Below the pieces are notes generated by a model that ran no database searches, was not told the DNA's origin, and worked only from the letters and a program-made list of their open reading frames with translations. The position numbers and the translations under genes were made by a program. Positions 1 through 7,631 of a DNA stretch of 64,000 nucleotides are shown piece by piece; the stretch's first letter is position 1; every line of letters starts with the position of its first letter. Source of the stretch: Rugamonas rivuli (lineage in GTDB: Bacteria > Pseudomonadota > Gammaproteobacteria > Burkholderiales > Burkholderiaceae_D); contig NZ_WHUF01000002.1 in the NCBI RefSeq assembly GCF_009380165.1, positions 372,001 to 436,000 on the forward strand. Direction: 5' to 3'.

Positions 1-587
1 ACGCCGCCGCCTTCCCATACCATGGCGTGCGATGCCTCACTGCCGGTAAAGTAGGCATCGCCGACCACCACGCCGTGGTTATTGATGCCGAGGGCGTAGT
101 CGTTGCCGCCAAGGGTGGGCAGGTAGGTCGTGCTGTTGCCGTTCCAGACCGTCGCCCTTGAGGAGCCAGGGGCCGCGGTTGTATAGCCGGCGATCTGGCC
201 TGCATTATTGATCGCTCTCGCATTGCTTTGAGTGCCGGGTGAGAGCGCGAGTGGGCTGCCGCTGGCAGCATTCCAGGAGGTGGCCGTTATCGAGGTGCTG
301 CTGTACAAGGAATAGCCCACGGTCTGGCCGCTGCCATTGATCGCTCTCGCGGCGCTGCTGGATGGGCCGAGCGAGCCGAGATCAGTAGTCGTCGATCCGC
401 TCCACAGGGTCGCATGGTTGCCAGCGCCTTCGAAGTAGCTGGAGCCTACAATCTGGCCCTGGTTGTTAATCGCCCTAGCAACCCCGTCGACGTCGGGCAG
501 GCTCAGATTCTTATAAACATACGATTGGGCCTGTGCGGTGCCAAGAAGCAGCACGCCCGTAGCCATCGCGGCACACCAGATTTTCAT
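1..587 (-). CDS. HAF-repeat secreted protein, N-terminal part (cut by window edge)
   Basis: Reading leftward from an ATG at 587, the frame stays open to the window edge, so only the first ~195 residues are present. It begins with a signal peptide (MKIWCAAMATGVLLLGTAQA, cleavage likely before QS). The mature part has tandem repeats built around AINNQGQIVGSS-like units (AINNQGQIVG, AINGSGQTVG, AINNAGQIAG, GINNHGVVVG) about 40-45 residues apart. Each is followed by a segment such as HATLWSG, as in the extracellular HAF-repeat family. An AGGAGG ribosome-binding site lies at 599-604. Many family members end in a PEP-CTERM anchor, but the C-terminus is outside the window. Function unknown; presumably an extracellular beta-propeller-like protein. 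Confidence 0.85.
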   Translation of the reverse strand, partial: MKIWCAAMATGVLLLGTAQAQSYVYKNLSLPDVDGVARAINNQGQIVGSSYFEGAGNHATLWSGSTTTDLGSLGPSSSAARAINGSGQTVGYSLYSSTSITATSWNAASGSPLALSPGTQSNARAINNAGQIAGYTTAAPGSSRATVWNGNSTTYLPTLGGNDYALGINNHGVVVGDAYFTGSEASHAMVWEGGG

Positions 588-626
588 TTTCAACGGATCC
601 TCCTGTAATGATTCGTCAGAAATTTA

Positions 627-656
627 ATTATAAATAAGTTAATGAAATTTTGAAAA
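627..656 (-). promoter_or_regulatory. Candidate sigma70 promoter of the HAF-repeat gene
   Basis: On the minus strand there is a perfect TATAAT -10 (627-632) and a weak TTTTCA -35 (651-656) with an 18-nt spacer. It lies in a very AT-rich stretch (about 610-680) that stands out from the GC-rich surroundings and sits about 40 nt upstream of the start codon at 587. Confidence 0.5.
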
Positions 657-705
657 CAGTTTATTTTTAAGTGAATCTACCGGAACAGCGCTGATCGCCG
701 GTCGC

Positions 706-1896
706 TTAGGGCAGGTAGGTCTGGATCACCGTGTTCTGCACGCGCCCGTACAGCATCGGCTTGGCATAGGCGATGCTGGCCAGGGCCGGCGTGCCCCACG
801 CCAGTTGCGGCGTGGACAGCGTGCCGTTCGGCGCGATCTTGCGCACCGCGCCGCTGCCGCTGACGTACAGGTTGCCTTGCTCGTCCATCGCCAGCGCGCT
901 GGCGGCGGTCAGGTTCAGGCTGCCGGTGCCGGCGGCGCCATCGGCCGCGCCGCGCACGCCCGGGATGCCGGCGAACACGGTCGACCCTCCCTGCGGCACC
1001 AGTTTGTAGATGACCGAGTTGCCGCTGTCGGCGATGTACAGCACGCTGTCCGTCTCATTGCCGTAGACGACCGAGGCGGGCGCGTAGTTGGCGGCGCTGC
1101 CTTGCGTGCCGGCCAGCAGGCTTGCCACCTCGGCGCGCGTGATGAGCGAGTTGCCGAGCTTGGGATTGAGGCGCATGACGCTGGCGCCGCCCTGGTCGAC
1201 CGCCGCCAGTTCCTCGTAGGCGGAGGCGGCAATCCAGTTGTAGCGCAGACCCGCGAGCTTGGTCGTGTTGGGATTGACGACGCCGTCCAGTCCGACGATG
1301 CGGAAGCGGTAGGAGGCGTCGTCCGCCTGGTCGATCACGCGCAGCAGGCCGCTGCGGCTGATGCCCACCGCGTTCGGCGCGGTGAGCGGCGCGCCGGCCG
1401 CGCCGCCCGCGTGCAGTGTCAGCACGCCGCTCGGCGACAGCTTGCGGATGGCGTTCTGGCCCGTGTCCGCCAGGTAGACGTTGCCCTGGTAATCGGCCGC
1501 GAACTGCGGGGCGGGCGTGAAGGGCAGCGTCGCCAGCAGCACCGGCGCGCACTTGACGGCGATGTTGTTCACTGCCGCACTGCCGACCGTGCCGCTGCCG
1601 TTTTCCAGCTTGCAGGTGGCGCTGGCGCTTTGCGTTTTGATGACGGCGGCATAGGCCGTGCCCGCCGGGACGGTGGTCGGAAAAGTGAAGTTGCCGCTGG
1701 TCGGCACATCGACACTGTCGCCGCCGTTGGTCAATGTCAGCGCGGCGCCGGCGGGCAGACCGGTGACGGTGCCGCCTATCGCGTATTTGGTGACGACGGG
1801 CGCCGGCGGGGTGTTGTCGCCGCCGGAGCCGCCACAGCCGCCGAGGGCGCAAAGCGCGGCGATGGACAAGGGAAGTAAGGGCAGCTTGCTTTGCAT
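706..1896 (-). CDS. Beta-propeller (NHL/SMP-30-like) lipoprotein
   Basis: 396 residues. The N-terminus is a lipoprotein signal with lipobox LGGC (Cys21), followed by a Gly/Asp/Pro-rich linker (GGSGGDN). Residues ~40-115 look like a small Ig-like surface domain. Residues ~115-396 contain recurring motifs such as QGNVYLADTGQNAIRKLSPSG, DSVLYIADSGNSVIYKLVPQG and QGNLYVSGSGAVRKIAPNG, typical of NHL-type propeller blades. It is therefore probably a membrane-anchored or surface beta-propeller; the ligand is unknown. The start is supported by an AGGAG sequence just upstream. It is divergent from the M16 peptidase at 2028. Confidence 0.8.
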   Translation of the reverse strand: MQSKLPLLPLSIAALCALGGCGGSGGDNTPPAPVVTKYAIGGTVTGLPAGAALTLTNGGDSVDVPTSGNFTFPTTVPAGTAYAAVIKTQSASATCKLENGSGTVGSAAVNNIAVKCAPVLLATLPFTPAPQFAADYQGNVYLADTGQNAIRKLSPSGVLTLHAGGAAGAPLTAPNAVGISRSGLLRVIDQADDASYRFRIVGLDGVVNPNTTKLAGLRYNWIAASAYEELAAVDQGGASVMRLNPKLGNSLITRAEVASLLAGTQGSAANYAPASVVYGNETDSVLYIADSGNSVIYKLVPQGGSTVFAGIPGVRGAADGAAGTGSLNLTAASALAMDEQGNLYVSGSGAVRKIAPNGTLSTPQLAWGTPALASIAYAKPMLYGRVQNTVIQTYLP

Positions 1897-1925
1897 GACG
1901 GACTCCTGACGATGGGTGTGCTGTC

Positions 1926-1934
1926 TTTATAGCA
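1926..1934 (-). promoter_or_regulatory. Extended -10 promoter candidate for the propeller lipoprotein
   Basis: The minus strand reads TGC-TATAAA, an extended -10 element about 30 nt upstream of the ATG at 1896. No good -35 is visible at 16-18 nt. Confidence 0.4.
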
Positions 1935-1961
1935 TGCTTATTTAAAAGGCCATTTCCCATA

Positions 1962-1980
1962 TTGTTACTTGGAGTAACAA
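1962..1980. promoter_or_regulatory. Perfect inverted repeat, candidate operator
   Basis: TTGTTACT-TGG-AGTAACAA is a perfect 8-bp dyad with a 3-nt centre in the divergent region between the propeller lipoprotein and the M16 peptidase. Its size and symmetry fit a dimeric repressor site. No cognate regulator lies next to it, and I cannot assign a family. Confidence 0.5.
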
Positions 1981-2027
1981 GAGAAAGATTGTAGGATTGG
2001 CATTCCAAAAAACTTTCCACATACCAT

Positions 2028-4796
2028 ATGAAACGCACATTGCGTGTATCGCTGCTTGCCGCCCTGGTGGCGTCTGCCTTTAATCCTGCCGGCGCGGCGC
2101 CGGCCGCCGCGCCCAAGGCTGCGGTGGTCGACCTGAAACCGTACACCGTCCCGTATCAGAAGTTCACCTTGCAGAACGGCCTGACGCTGATCGTCCATGA
2201 AGACCACAGCGTGCCGCTGGTCAGCGTCAACGTGTGGTACCACGTCGGATCGCGCAACGAGAAGCGCGGCAAGACCGGCTTCGCCCACCTGTTCGAACAC
2301 TTCTTCTTCAACGGTTCGGAAAACTATCCGCACGGCTTCCGCGAAGCGATGGACGACCTGGGCGCCAGCAGCCGCAACGGCACCACCAGCAACGACCGCA
2401 CCAACTTCTATGAAGACGTGCCGGTCTCCGCGCTGGACCGCACGCTGTACCTGGAGGCCGACCGCATGGGCTTCCTCGCCAACTACATCAGCAAGGAGAT
2501 GCTGGAGCGCGAGCGCGGCGTGGTGCAGAACGAGAAGCGCCAGGGCGAGAACCAGCCCTACGGCCGCGTGCACATCGAGGAAGCGCAGCGCATGTATCCG
2601 GCTTCGCATCCGTATTCGTGGCCGGTGATCGGCTACATGGAAGACCTGAACGCCGCCAGCCTGGACGACATCAAGGAGTGGTACCGCACTTACTACGGCC
2701 CGAACAACGCGGTACTGGTGCTGGCCGGCGACATCAAGCCGGAGCAGGCGCTGGCCACGGTGAAGAAGTACTTCGACGGCATTCCGCCCGGCCCGCCGCT
2801 GGTGCGCACCAACAGCTGGATCCCCACGCTGGACCGCAACATCCGCGACGAGATGGAAGACCAGGTTGCGCAGGTGCGCATCCAGCGCAGCTATCACGCG
2901 CCGGTGTGGGGCGATCCGGAAACGGTGCGCCTGTCCATCCTGGCCGAGGTGCTGACCGGCTCCAAGAGCGCGCGACTGACCAAGCGCCTGGTGTACGACA
3001 AGGCCCTGGCCACCGGCGTCAACGCCCGCGCCGACGGCAACGAGCTGGCCGGCACCTTCTCCATCCGCGCCACGCTGAAGCCGGGCGTCGATGTCGCCGT
3101 GGTCGAGCGCGAGATCGACGCGGTGGTCGATGAACTGCTGGCGCATGGCCCGACCGCCGATGAGCTGGCGCGCGTGCGCACCAAGTTCTATGCCGATTCA
3201 GCGCGCCAGATCGAACGCCTGGGCGGCGGCGGTGGCCGCAGCGGCCTGCTGGCCGAGAGCATGATGTTCGGCGGCTCGCCGGACGCCTACCTGGGCGACC
3301 TGCGCGCATTGGCCGCAGCCCAGCCGGCCGACGTCAAGGCGACCGCCAACAAGTGGCTGCACGGTGTGCATCACTACACGATGGTGGTCAAGCCTTTCCC
3401 TAAACTGGCCGCGGGCAAGACCGCGATCGACCGCAAGGTGCTGCCGCCGCTGGGCGATGCGCCTGCCGTCAGCTTCCCGGCTATGCAGCGTGCGCGCCTG
3501 GCCAATGGCCTGAATGTGGTGCTGATCGAGCGCCACGGCGCGCCCATCGTCAACGCGGCCTTGTCGGTCGATGCGGGAGCGGCCAGCGATAGCGCGGCCA
3601 AGTCCGGTCTGGCCTCGCTGGCATTGGAACTGCTGGACAAGGGCACCAAAACCCGCGACGCCTTCCAGTTGTCGAACGCGCTGGAAATGCAGGGCGCGCA
3701 ACTGGGCACCACCACGCAGGCCGACCGGACGCTGGTGCGCCTGCAATCGACCGCCGCCAACCTGGGCGCTTCGCTGGACCTGATGGCCGACGCGGCGCTC
3801 AACGCCAGCTTCCCGGCCGACCAGTTCAAGCTGCAGAAGCAGCGCCGCATCGCCCAGATCGCGCAGGAGAAATCCTCGCCGGCCGGCAGTGCGCAGCGCG
3901 TGATGGCCGGCCTGCTGTACGGTGCAGACAGCGCCTACGGCAAACCGGCCAGCGGCGATGACAAGACGGTCGAAGCGCTGACCCGCGATGATCTGGTGAA
4001 CTGGCATCGCGAGTGGTTCAAGCCGGGCAGCTCGACGCTGGTCGTCACCGGCGACACCACCATGGCCAAGCTGATGCCAATGCTGGAAGCGTCGTTCGGC
4101 AAATGGGCGGCTGGCAGCGCGCCGGTCAAGCCGTCGGTGGCGGCGCCGGCTACGCAGGGCAAGCGCGTGTACCTGATCGATCGTCCGGATGCGCCGCAGT
4201 CGATGATCGTGGCGGCGCACGTATCGCAGCCGCACGGCCAGCCTGAGGATCTGGCGATGGAGCCGGTGATGCAGAACTTCGGCGGCATGAGCACCTCGCG
4301 CCTGAACCGCAATCTGCGTCTGGACAAGCACTGGAGCTACGGCACCTCGGCGGGCCTGACCAATGTGCGCGGCCAGCGCGCCTTCACGGTGATGGCGCCG
4401 GTGCAGACCGACAAGACCAAAGAGGCGATGCTGGAAGTGGCGAAGGAGATCAAGGGCGCGGCGGGCGAGCGTCCGCTGGCTGGCGAGGAATACGCCAGCA
4501 TCATGCGCAATATGACGTCGCGCCTGCCGGCGCGCTTCGAGTCCATCGACGCGCTGGAAAACGCGGCCTTGCAGAGCGTGAACCTGCGCCTGCCGGACGA
4601 CTACTGGACCAACTACGCCAGCCGCATCAGCGCGTTGACGCAGGCGCAGCTGGCCGACGCGGCGCCGAAGTACATCCATCCGGAGCAGGTGGTGTGGCTG
4701 GTGGTGGGCGATGTGCGCAAGATCGAAGCTGGCGTGCGCGAACTGGGCTGGGGCGAAGTCATCAAGCTCGATGCCAGCGGCCAGCCTTTGAAGTGA
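2028..4796 (+). CDS. Two-domain M16 family zinc metallopeptidase (periplasmic pitrilysin-like)
   Basis: 922 residues with an N-terminal signal peptide (cleavage near AGAAP, ~23-25). The first M16 half carries the inverted zinc motif HLFEH (His87, Glu90, His91), with the third ligand expected at Glu169 in the conserved VQNEKR segment. The second half (from ~485, RLANGLNVVLIERHGAP) has the same fold but lacks HxxEH, the usual inactive partner half of a clamshell peptidase. It should degrade peptides in the periplasm. The start has almost no Shine-Dalgarno sequence, but the signal peptide starts exactly here. It stands alone downstream of the 1962-1980 dyad. Confidence 0.93.
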   Translation: MKRTLRVSLLAALVASAFNPAGAAPAAAPKAAVVDLKPYTVPYQKFTLQNGLTLIVHEDHSVPLVSVNVWYHVGSRNEKRGKTGFAHLFEHFFFNGSENYPHGFREAMDDLGASSRNGTTSNDRTNFYEDVPVSALDRTLYLEADRMGFLANYISKEMLERERGVVQNEKRQGENQPYGRVHIEEAQRMYPASHPYSWPVIGYMEDLNAASLDDIKEWYRTYYGPNNAVLVLAGDIKPEQALATVKKYFDGIPPGPPLVRTNSWIPTLDRNIRDEMEDQVAQVRIQRSYHAPVWGDPETVRLSILAEVLTGSKSARLTKRLVYDKALATGVNARADGNELAGTFSIRATLKPGVDVAVVEREIDAVVDELLAHGPTADELARVRTKFYADSARQIERLGGGGGRSGLLAESMMFGGSPDAYLGDLRALAAAQPADVKATANKWLHGVHHYTMVVKPFPKLAAGKTAIDRKVLPPLGDAPAVSFPAMQRARLANGLNVVLIERHGAPIVNAALSVDAGAASDSAAKSGLASLALELLDKGTKTRDAFQLSNALEMQGAQLGTTTQADRTLVRLQSTAANLGASLDLMADAALNASFPADQFKLQKQRRIAQIAQEKSSPAGSAQRVMAGLLYGADSAYGKPASGDDKTVEALTRDDLVNWHREWFKPGSSTLVVTGDTTMAKLMPMLEASFGKWAAGSAPVKPSVAAPATQGKRVYLIDRPDAPQSMIVAAHVSQPHGQPEDLAMEPVMQNFGGMSTSRLNRNLRLDKHWSYGTSAGLTNVRGQRAFTVMAPVQTDKTKEAMLEVAKEIKGAAGERPLAGEEYASIMRNMTSRLPARFESIDALENAALQSVNLRLPDDYWTNYASRISALTQAQLADAAPKYIHPEQVVWLVVGDVRKIEAGVRELGWGEVIKLDASGQPLK

Positions 4797-4824
4797 TGTA
4801 GTGGTTGCGGCCGGCGGCGCGCTG

Positions 4825-5244
4825 TCAGTCCGATTCGGATTGAGGGTTGCGCCGGTCGGGCCGCACCACCAGCAGCCACCAGGCGATCACGCCCAGCGTG
4901 GCTTGCGGCAGGTTGAACAGGAACTTGCCGATAACGACAGGCTGGCGCTGCGGCCAGGGCAGGTTGGCGGTTTCCGTGATGATGTTGGTGTGATAGAGGC
5001 ACACCAGCAGCAACAGCACCATGGCGATCGCCCAGATCGACAGCAGGCCGGTGACGCGGCGCCGCAGCACGGCCGCAACCGGATAGGCCAGGATGCAGCA
5101 GGCAAAGTAGGCGAACAGGTTGGCCATCAAATCCTGCAGGCGGAAATGCGGCAACATGATGGGCACCGCACAAATCGCCAGCGCGAGCATGACGGCGATA
5201 ACAGGGTGAGGGCGCTCGGGCCAGTGGTTGAGACGGCTGATCAT
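4825..5244 (-). CDS. Small polytopic membrane protein next to a BlaI-type repressor
   Basis: 139 residues starting MISRLNHW, with four hydrophobic segments (approx. residues 14-31, 38-60, 66-86, 112-130). It lacks the HExxH zinc motif and the penicillin-sensor domain of BlaR1/MecR1, so it is not a canonical sensor partner. It lies 41 nt downstream of the BlaI-type gene on the same strand and is probably co-transcribed. Its function is unknown; regulation by the upstream repressor is inferred. The upstream start choice is limited, since no other ATG/GTG with a better site falls between the two genes. Confidence 0.7.
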   Translation of the reverse strand: MISRLNHWPERPHPVIAVMLALAICAVPIMLPHFRLQDLMANLFAYFACCILAYPVAAVLRRRVTGLLSIWAIAMVLLLLVCLYHTNIITETANLPWPQRQPVVIGKFLFNLPQATLGVIAWWLLVVRPDRRNPQSESD

Positions 5245-5285
5245 AGGTAAGGCTCTGATGAATGGGGCCTCATTGTAGATCAGCT

Positions 5286-5663
5286 TTATTTTTCCTGATC
5301 CAGCAGCGCCTGGATTTCCTCGCGTTCTTTCTTGCTGACGTGACCGCCGCGCAGGGCGGCCAGCACCAGCGCCTTGCCGGAGCCGGAGAAGGCTTTCTGG
5401 ATCAGCTCTTTCAACAGATTGGTTTGCAGCGAGTCCTGCTCCTGCGCCGGAGCGTAGATGTGGGCGCGCTGGCTTTCGTCGCGGGTCAGCAGGCCTTTGG
5501 TGTGCATCACTTGCAGCAGCCGCAGCACCGTCGCGTAGTTCATGTCGGGACGCGCTTCCACTGCCGCCTGGTGTACCTGCTTGGCGGTCGCCGGTCCGCT
5601 TTGCCATAAGAGGCGCAGCATTTCGAGTTCGGACGGGGTGGGCTTCGGTGGGGCAGTGGTCAT
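5286..5663 (-). CDS. BlaI/MecI/CopY-family transcriptional repressor
   Basis: 125 residues. The N-terminal winged helix (~10-75: PTPSELEMLRLLWQSGPATAKQV...NYATVLRLLQVMHTKGLLTRD) matches the BlaI/MecI/CopY family. It is followed by a dimerisation tail containing the usual LLKELIQKAFSGSGKALV segment. In the classical systems, proteolysis by BlaR1 releases the repressor, but no BlaR1-like peptidase is nearby. The promoter at 5694-5722 is covered by regularly spaced TCTAG motifs, suggesting autoregulation. Immediately upstream (same strand) is a metallo-beta-lactamase-fold gene, which may be coincidental. Confidence 0.9.
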   Translation of the reverse strand: MTTAPPKPTPSELEMLRLLWQSGPATAKQVHQAAVEARPDMNYATVLRLLQVMHTKGLLTRDESQRAHIYAPAQEQDSLQTNLLKELIQKAFSGSGKALVLAALRGGHVSKKEREEIQALLDQEK

Positions 5664-5690
5664 GGCGATGATGGAATGCGGGACAATGCA

Positions 5691-5723
5691 TCTAGAATAA
5701 AATATCTAGATGCATTTGTCTAG
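5691..5723 (-). promoter_or_regulatory. blaI-type promoter covered by three phased TCTAG operator sites
   Basis: On the minus strand TAGACA (-35, 5717-5722) and TATTCT (-10, 5694-5699) are separated by exactly 17 nt. The elements are embedded in three TCTAG motifs starting at 5691, 5705 and 5719, i.e. exactly 14 nt apart. The first two also form a perfect 11-bp inverted repeat (5686-5696 and 5705-5715). Repressor binding here would block both promoter elements. The transcript would start near 5687, leaving a short leader before the ATG at 5663. Confidence 0.7.
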
Positions 5724-5742
5724 TTCTAACGCACCAAGCGCA

Positions 5743-6606
5743 TTACCACTTCATTTCGCCCTTGGCGACTTTGGCGCTGGTTTCCAGTGCGCCGTTCAGG
5801 CCTGCGTTCGGATACAGCTCCTTCATGCGGGCGATCAGCGCCGCCGAGTTGGCCGCCTTGGCCGTTTCAGCTTCGAAGCGCACCAGGTAGTCGCGGGTGA
5901 AGCCGATGGCGTCCGGCGTCAGCGCCGTGCCTTGCTTGAAGTGGCCAGGCACGATGGTCGCAGGTTTCAGTGCTGCCACGCCGTCCAGCGCCGCCAGCCA
6001 TTGCTTGCGCGATTCGGCAGTCTGCGTGTCGGCGGTCCAAACGTGCAGGTCGTTGAACAGCACCACGCCACCCACCACCGCCTTGATCGATGGAATCCAC
6101 ACATAGCTGCGCTCAGGCGTCGGGCCCTTCAGGCCTTCGATTTTCAGCGACTGGCCTTCCAGCTTGATGGTGTCGCCTTGCAGCGGCTGCGGCACGATGA
6201 TGCTCTTCGGTGCGTTGTCCTTCAGGATAGGACCCCAGAACGCGACCTTGGCATCCTTCTTCTTTTCGATGCCGGCGATGGTTTGCGGCGTGGCGACGAT
6301 CTTCGCGTCGGGGAAGGCGGCGTGGATCACGTCCAGGCCGAAGTAGAAGTCAGGATCGCTGTGGCTGACGTACACGGTGGTCAGGTGCTTGCCGCCGGCG
6401 CGGATCTGTTCGACCAGCTTGAGCGCTTCGCCGCGCGAGAACTGGGCGTCGATCAGCACCGCATCCTTGGCGCCGCTGACGATCACCGAGGCAACCGGGA
6501 AGATGGCCGCTTCGCCGGGATTGAACACTTCCAGCTTCAGCGGGGCGGCGGCGGCGCCGGCAACGGTGGCGGCGAGGGCGGCGGACAACAGGGTTTGCTT
6601 GATCAT
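5743..6606 (-). CDS. Secreted metallo-beta-lactamase-fold protein with altered metal motif
   Basis: 287 residues with a signal peptide (MIKQTLLSAALAATVAGAAAA). The MBL fold is recognisable from the strand-rich N-terminal half, the loop at SHSDPDFYFG and the later PGHFKQG histidine. The canonical HxHxDH motif reads H-S-D-P-D-F here, so the second and last histidines are replaced by Asp and Phe. This variant is shared, as far as I recall, by a subgroup of periplasmic MBL proteins, so it need not be inactive. Substrate unknown. It is divergent from the LysR gene at 6711, a likely regulator of it by position. Confidence 0.85.
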   Translation of the reverse strand: MIKQTLLSAALAATVAGAAAAPLKLEVFNPGEAAIFPVASVIVSGAKDAVLIDAQFSRGEALKLVEQIRAGGKHLTTVYVSHSDPDFYFGLDVIHAAFPDAKIVATPQTIAGIEKKKDAKVAFWGPILKDNAPKSIIVPQPLQGDTIKLEGQSLKIEGLKGPTPERSYVWIPSIKAVVGGVVLFNDLHVWTADTQTAESRKQWLAALDGVAALKPATIVPGHFKQGTALTPDAIGFTRDYLVRFEAETAKAANSAALIARMKELYPNAGLNGALETSAKVAKGEMKW

Positions 6607-6710
6607 GATGGTCTTTCGTGTGGAGTTGGAATGACGTCATCTTAAATTTCTTTATCCGATAGAAAAATAGGGTAATTTGCACCTGTTAATTGCATAAATC
6701 GGACGAATAG

Positions 6711-7631
6711 ATGGACAGGATCACGGCGGCACAGGTTTTTGTCAGCATTGCCGAGCGCGGCAGCATGATCGCGGCGGCCGAGGCGCTGGACATGTCGCGC
6801 GCCATGGTGACGCGCTATCTGGCCGAGATGGAGGAGTGGGCCGGCGCCCGCCTGCTGCACCGGAGCACGCGCCGCCTGAGCCTGACCGATGCGGGCGACC
6901 TGACGCTGGCGCGCTGCCGCCGCATGCTGGAACTGGCCGACGCGATGGAAGTGGCCGGTGGCGCCGACGCCGACTCGCCGCAAGGCCTGCTGCGCATCAC
7001 TTGCTCGCAATCGCTGGCGCAGGCCGCGCTGTCGGTCGCCGTCACTGCTTTTTTGAAGCGCTATCCGCGCACGGCGGTCGATCTGCAGATGAACAACCGC
7101 GCCGTCAACCTGGTCGAGCAGCGCATCGACCTGGCGCTGCGCATCACCAACGCGCTGGAGCCAAACCTGATCGCGCGCCAGCTGGCGCAGTGCGATTCAG
7201 TGGTGTGCGCCGCGCCGTCCTATCTGGCCGAGCGCGGCACGCCGCTGCGGGCCGAAGACCTGGCCGCGCACAACTGTCTGACGTACACGTATTTCGGCAA
7301 GAGCCTGTGGCAGTTCACGGACCGCGACGGCGATGCGGTCTCGGTGCCGGTCAGCGGCAACCTGTCGGCCAATGAGGATTTGATTTTGCTGAAGGCGGCG
7401 GTGGAGGGCGCCGGCGTCGCGCTGCAACCGCTGTACAGCGCGGCGCCGCTGATCGCCGAGGGCAAGCTGGCGGCGCTGCTGCCGGACTACGCGCCGCAGC
7501 AGATGGGCATCTACGGCATCTACACCTCGCGCCAGCACATGTCACCGGCGCTGCGGGCGATGCTGGACTTTTTACTGGACTGGTTCGCCCGCGATCCGGC
7601 CTGGCTGGCGCTTACGCACGCAGCGAATTAA
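6711..7631 (+). CDS. LysR-family transcriptional regulator
   Basis: 306 residues. The N-terminal winged helix (MDRITAAQVFVSIAERGSMIAAAEALDMSRAMVTRYLAEMEEWAG) is the LysR DNA-binding domain, followed by a periplasmic-binding-protein-like effector domain (~92-300). It faces away from the MBL gene across a 104-bp AT-rich interval, the usual arrangement for a LysR regulator and its target. Its last 20 nt overlap the end of the convergent LRR-kinase gene. Effector unknown. Confidence 0.92.
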   Translation: MDRITAAQVFVSIAERGSMIAAAEALDMSRAMVTRYLAEMEEWAGARLLHRSTRRLSLTDAGDLTLARCRRMLELADAMEVAGGADADSPQGLLRITCSQSLAQAALSVAVTAFLKRYPRTAVDLQMNNRAVNLVEQRIDLALRITNALEPNLIARQLAQCDSVVCAAPSYLAERGTPLRAEDLAAHNCLTYTYFGKSLWQFTDRDGDAVSVPVSGNLSANEDLILLKAAVEGAGVALQPLYSAAPLIAEGKLAALLPDYAPQQMGIYGIYTSRQHMSPALRAMLDFLLDWFARDPAWLALTHAAN

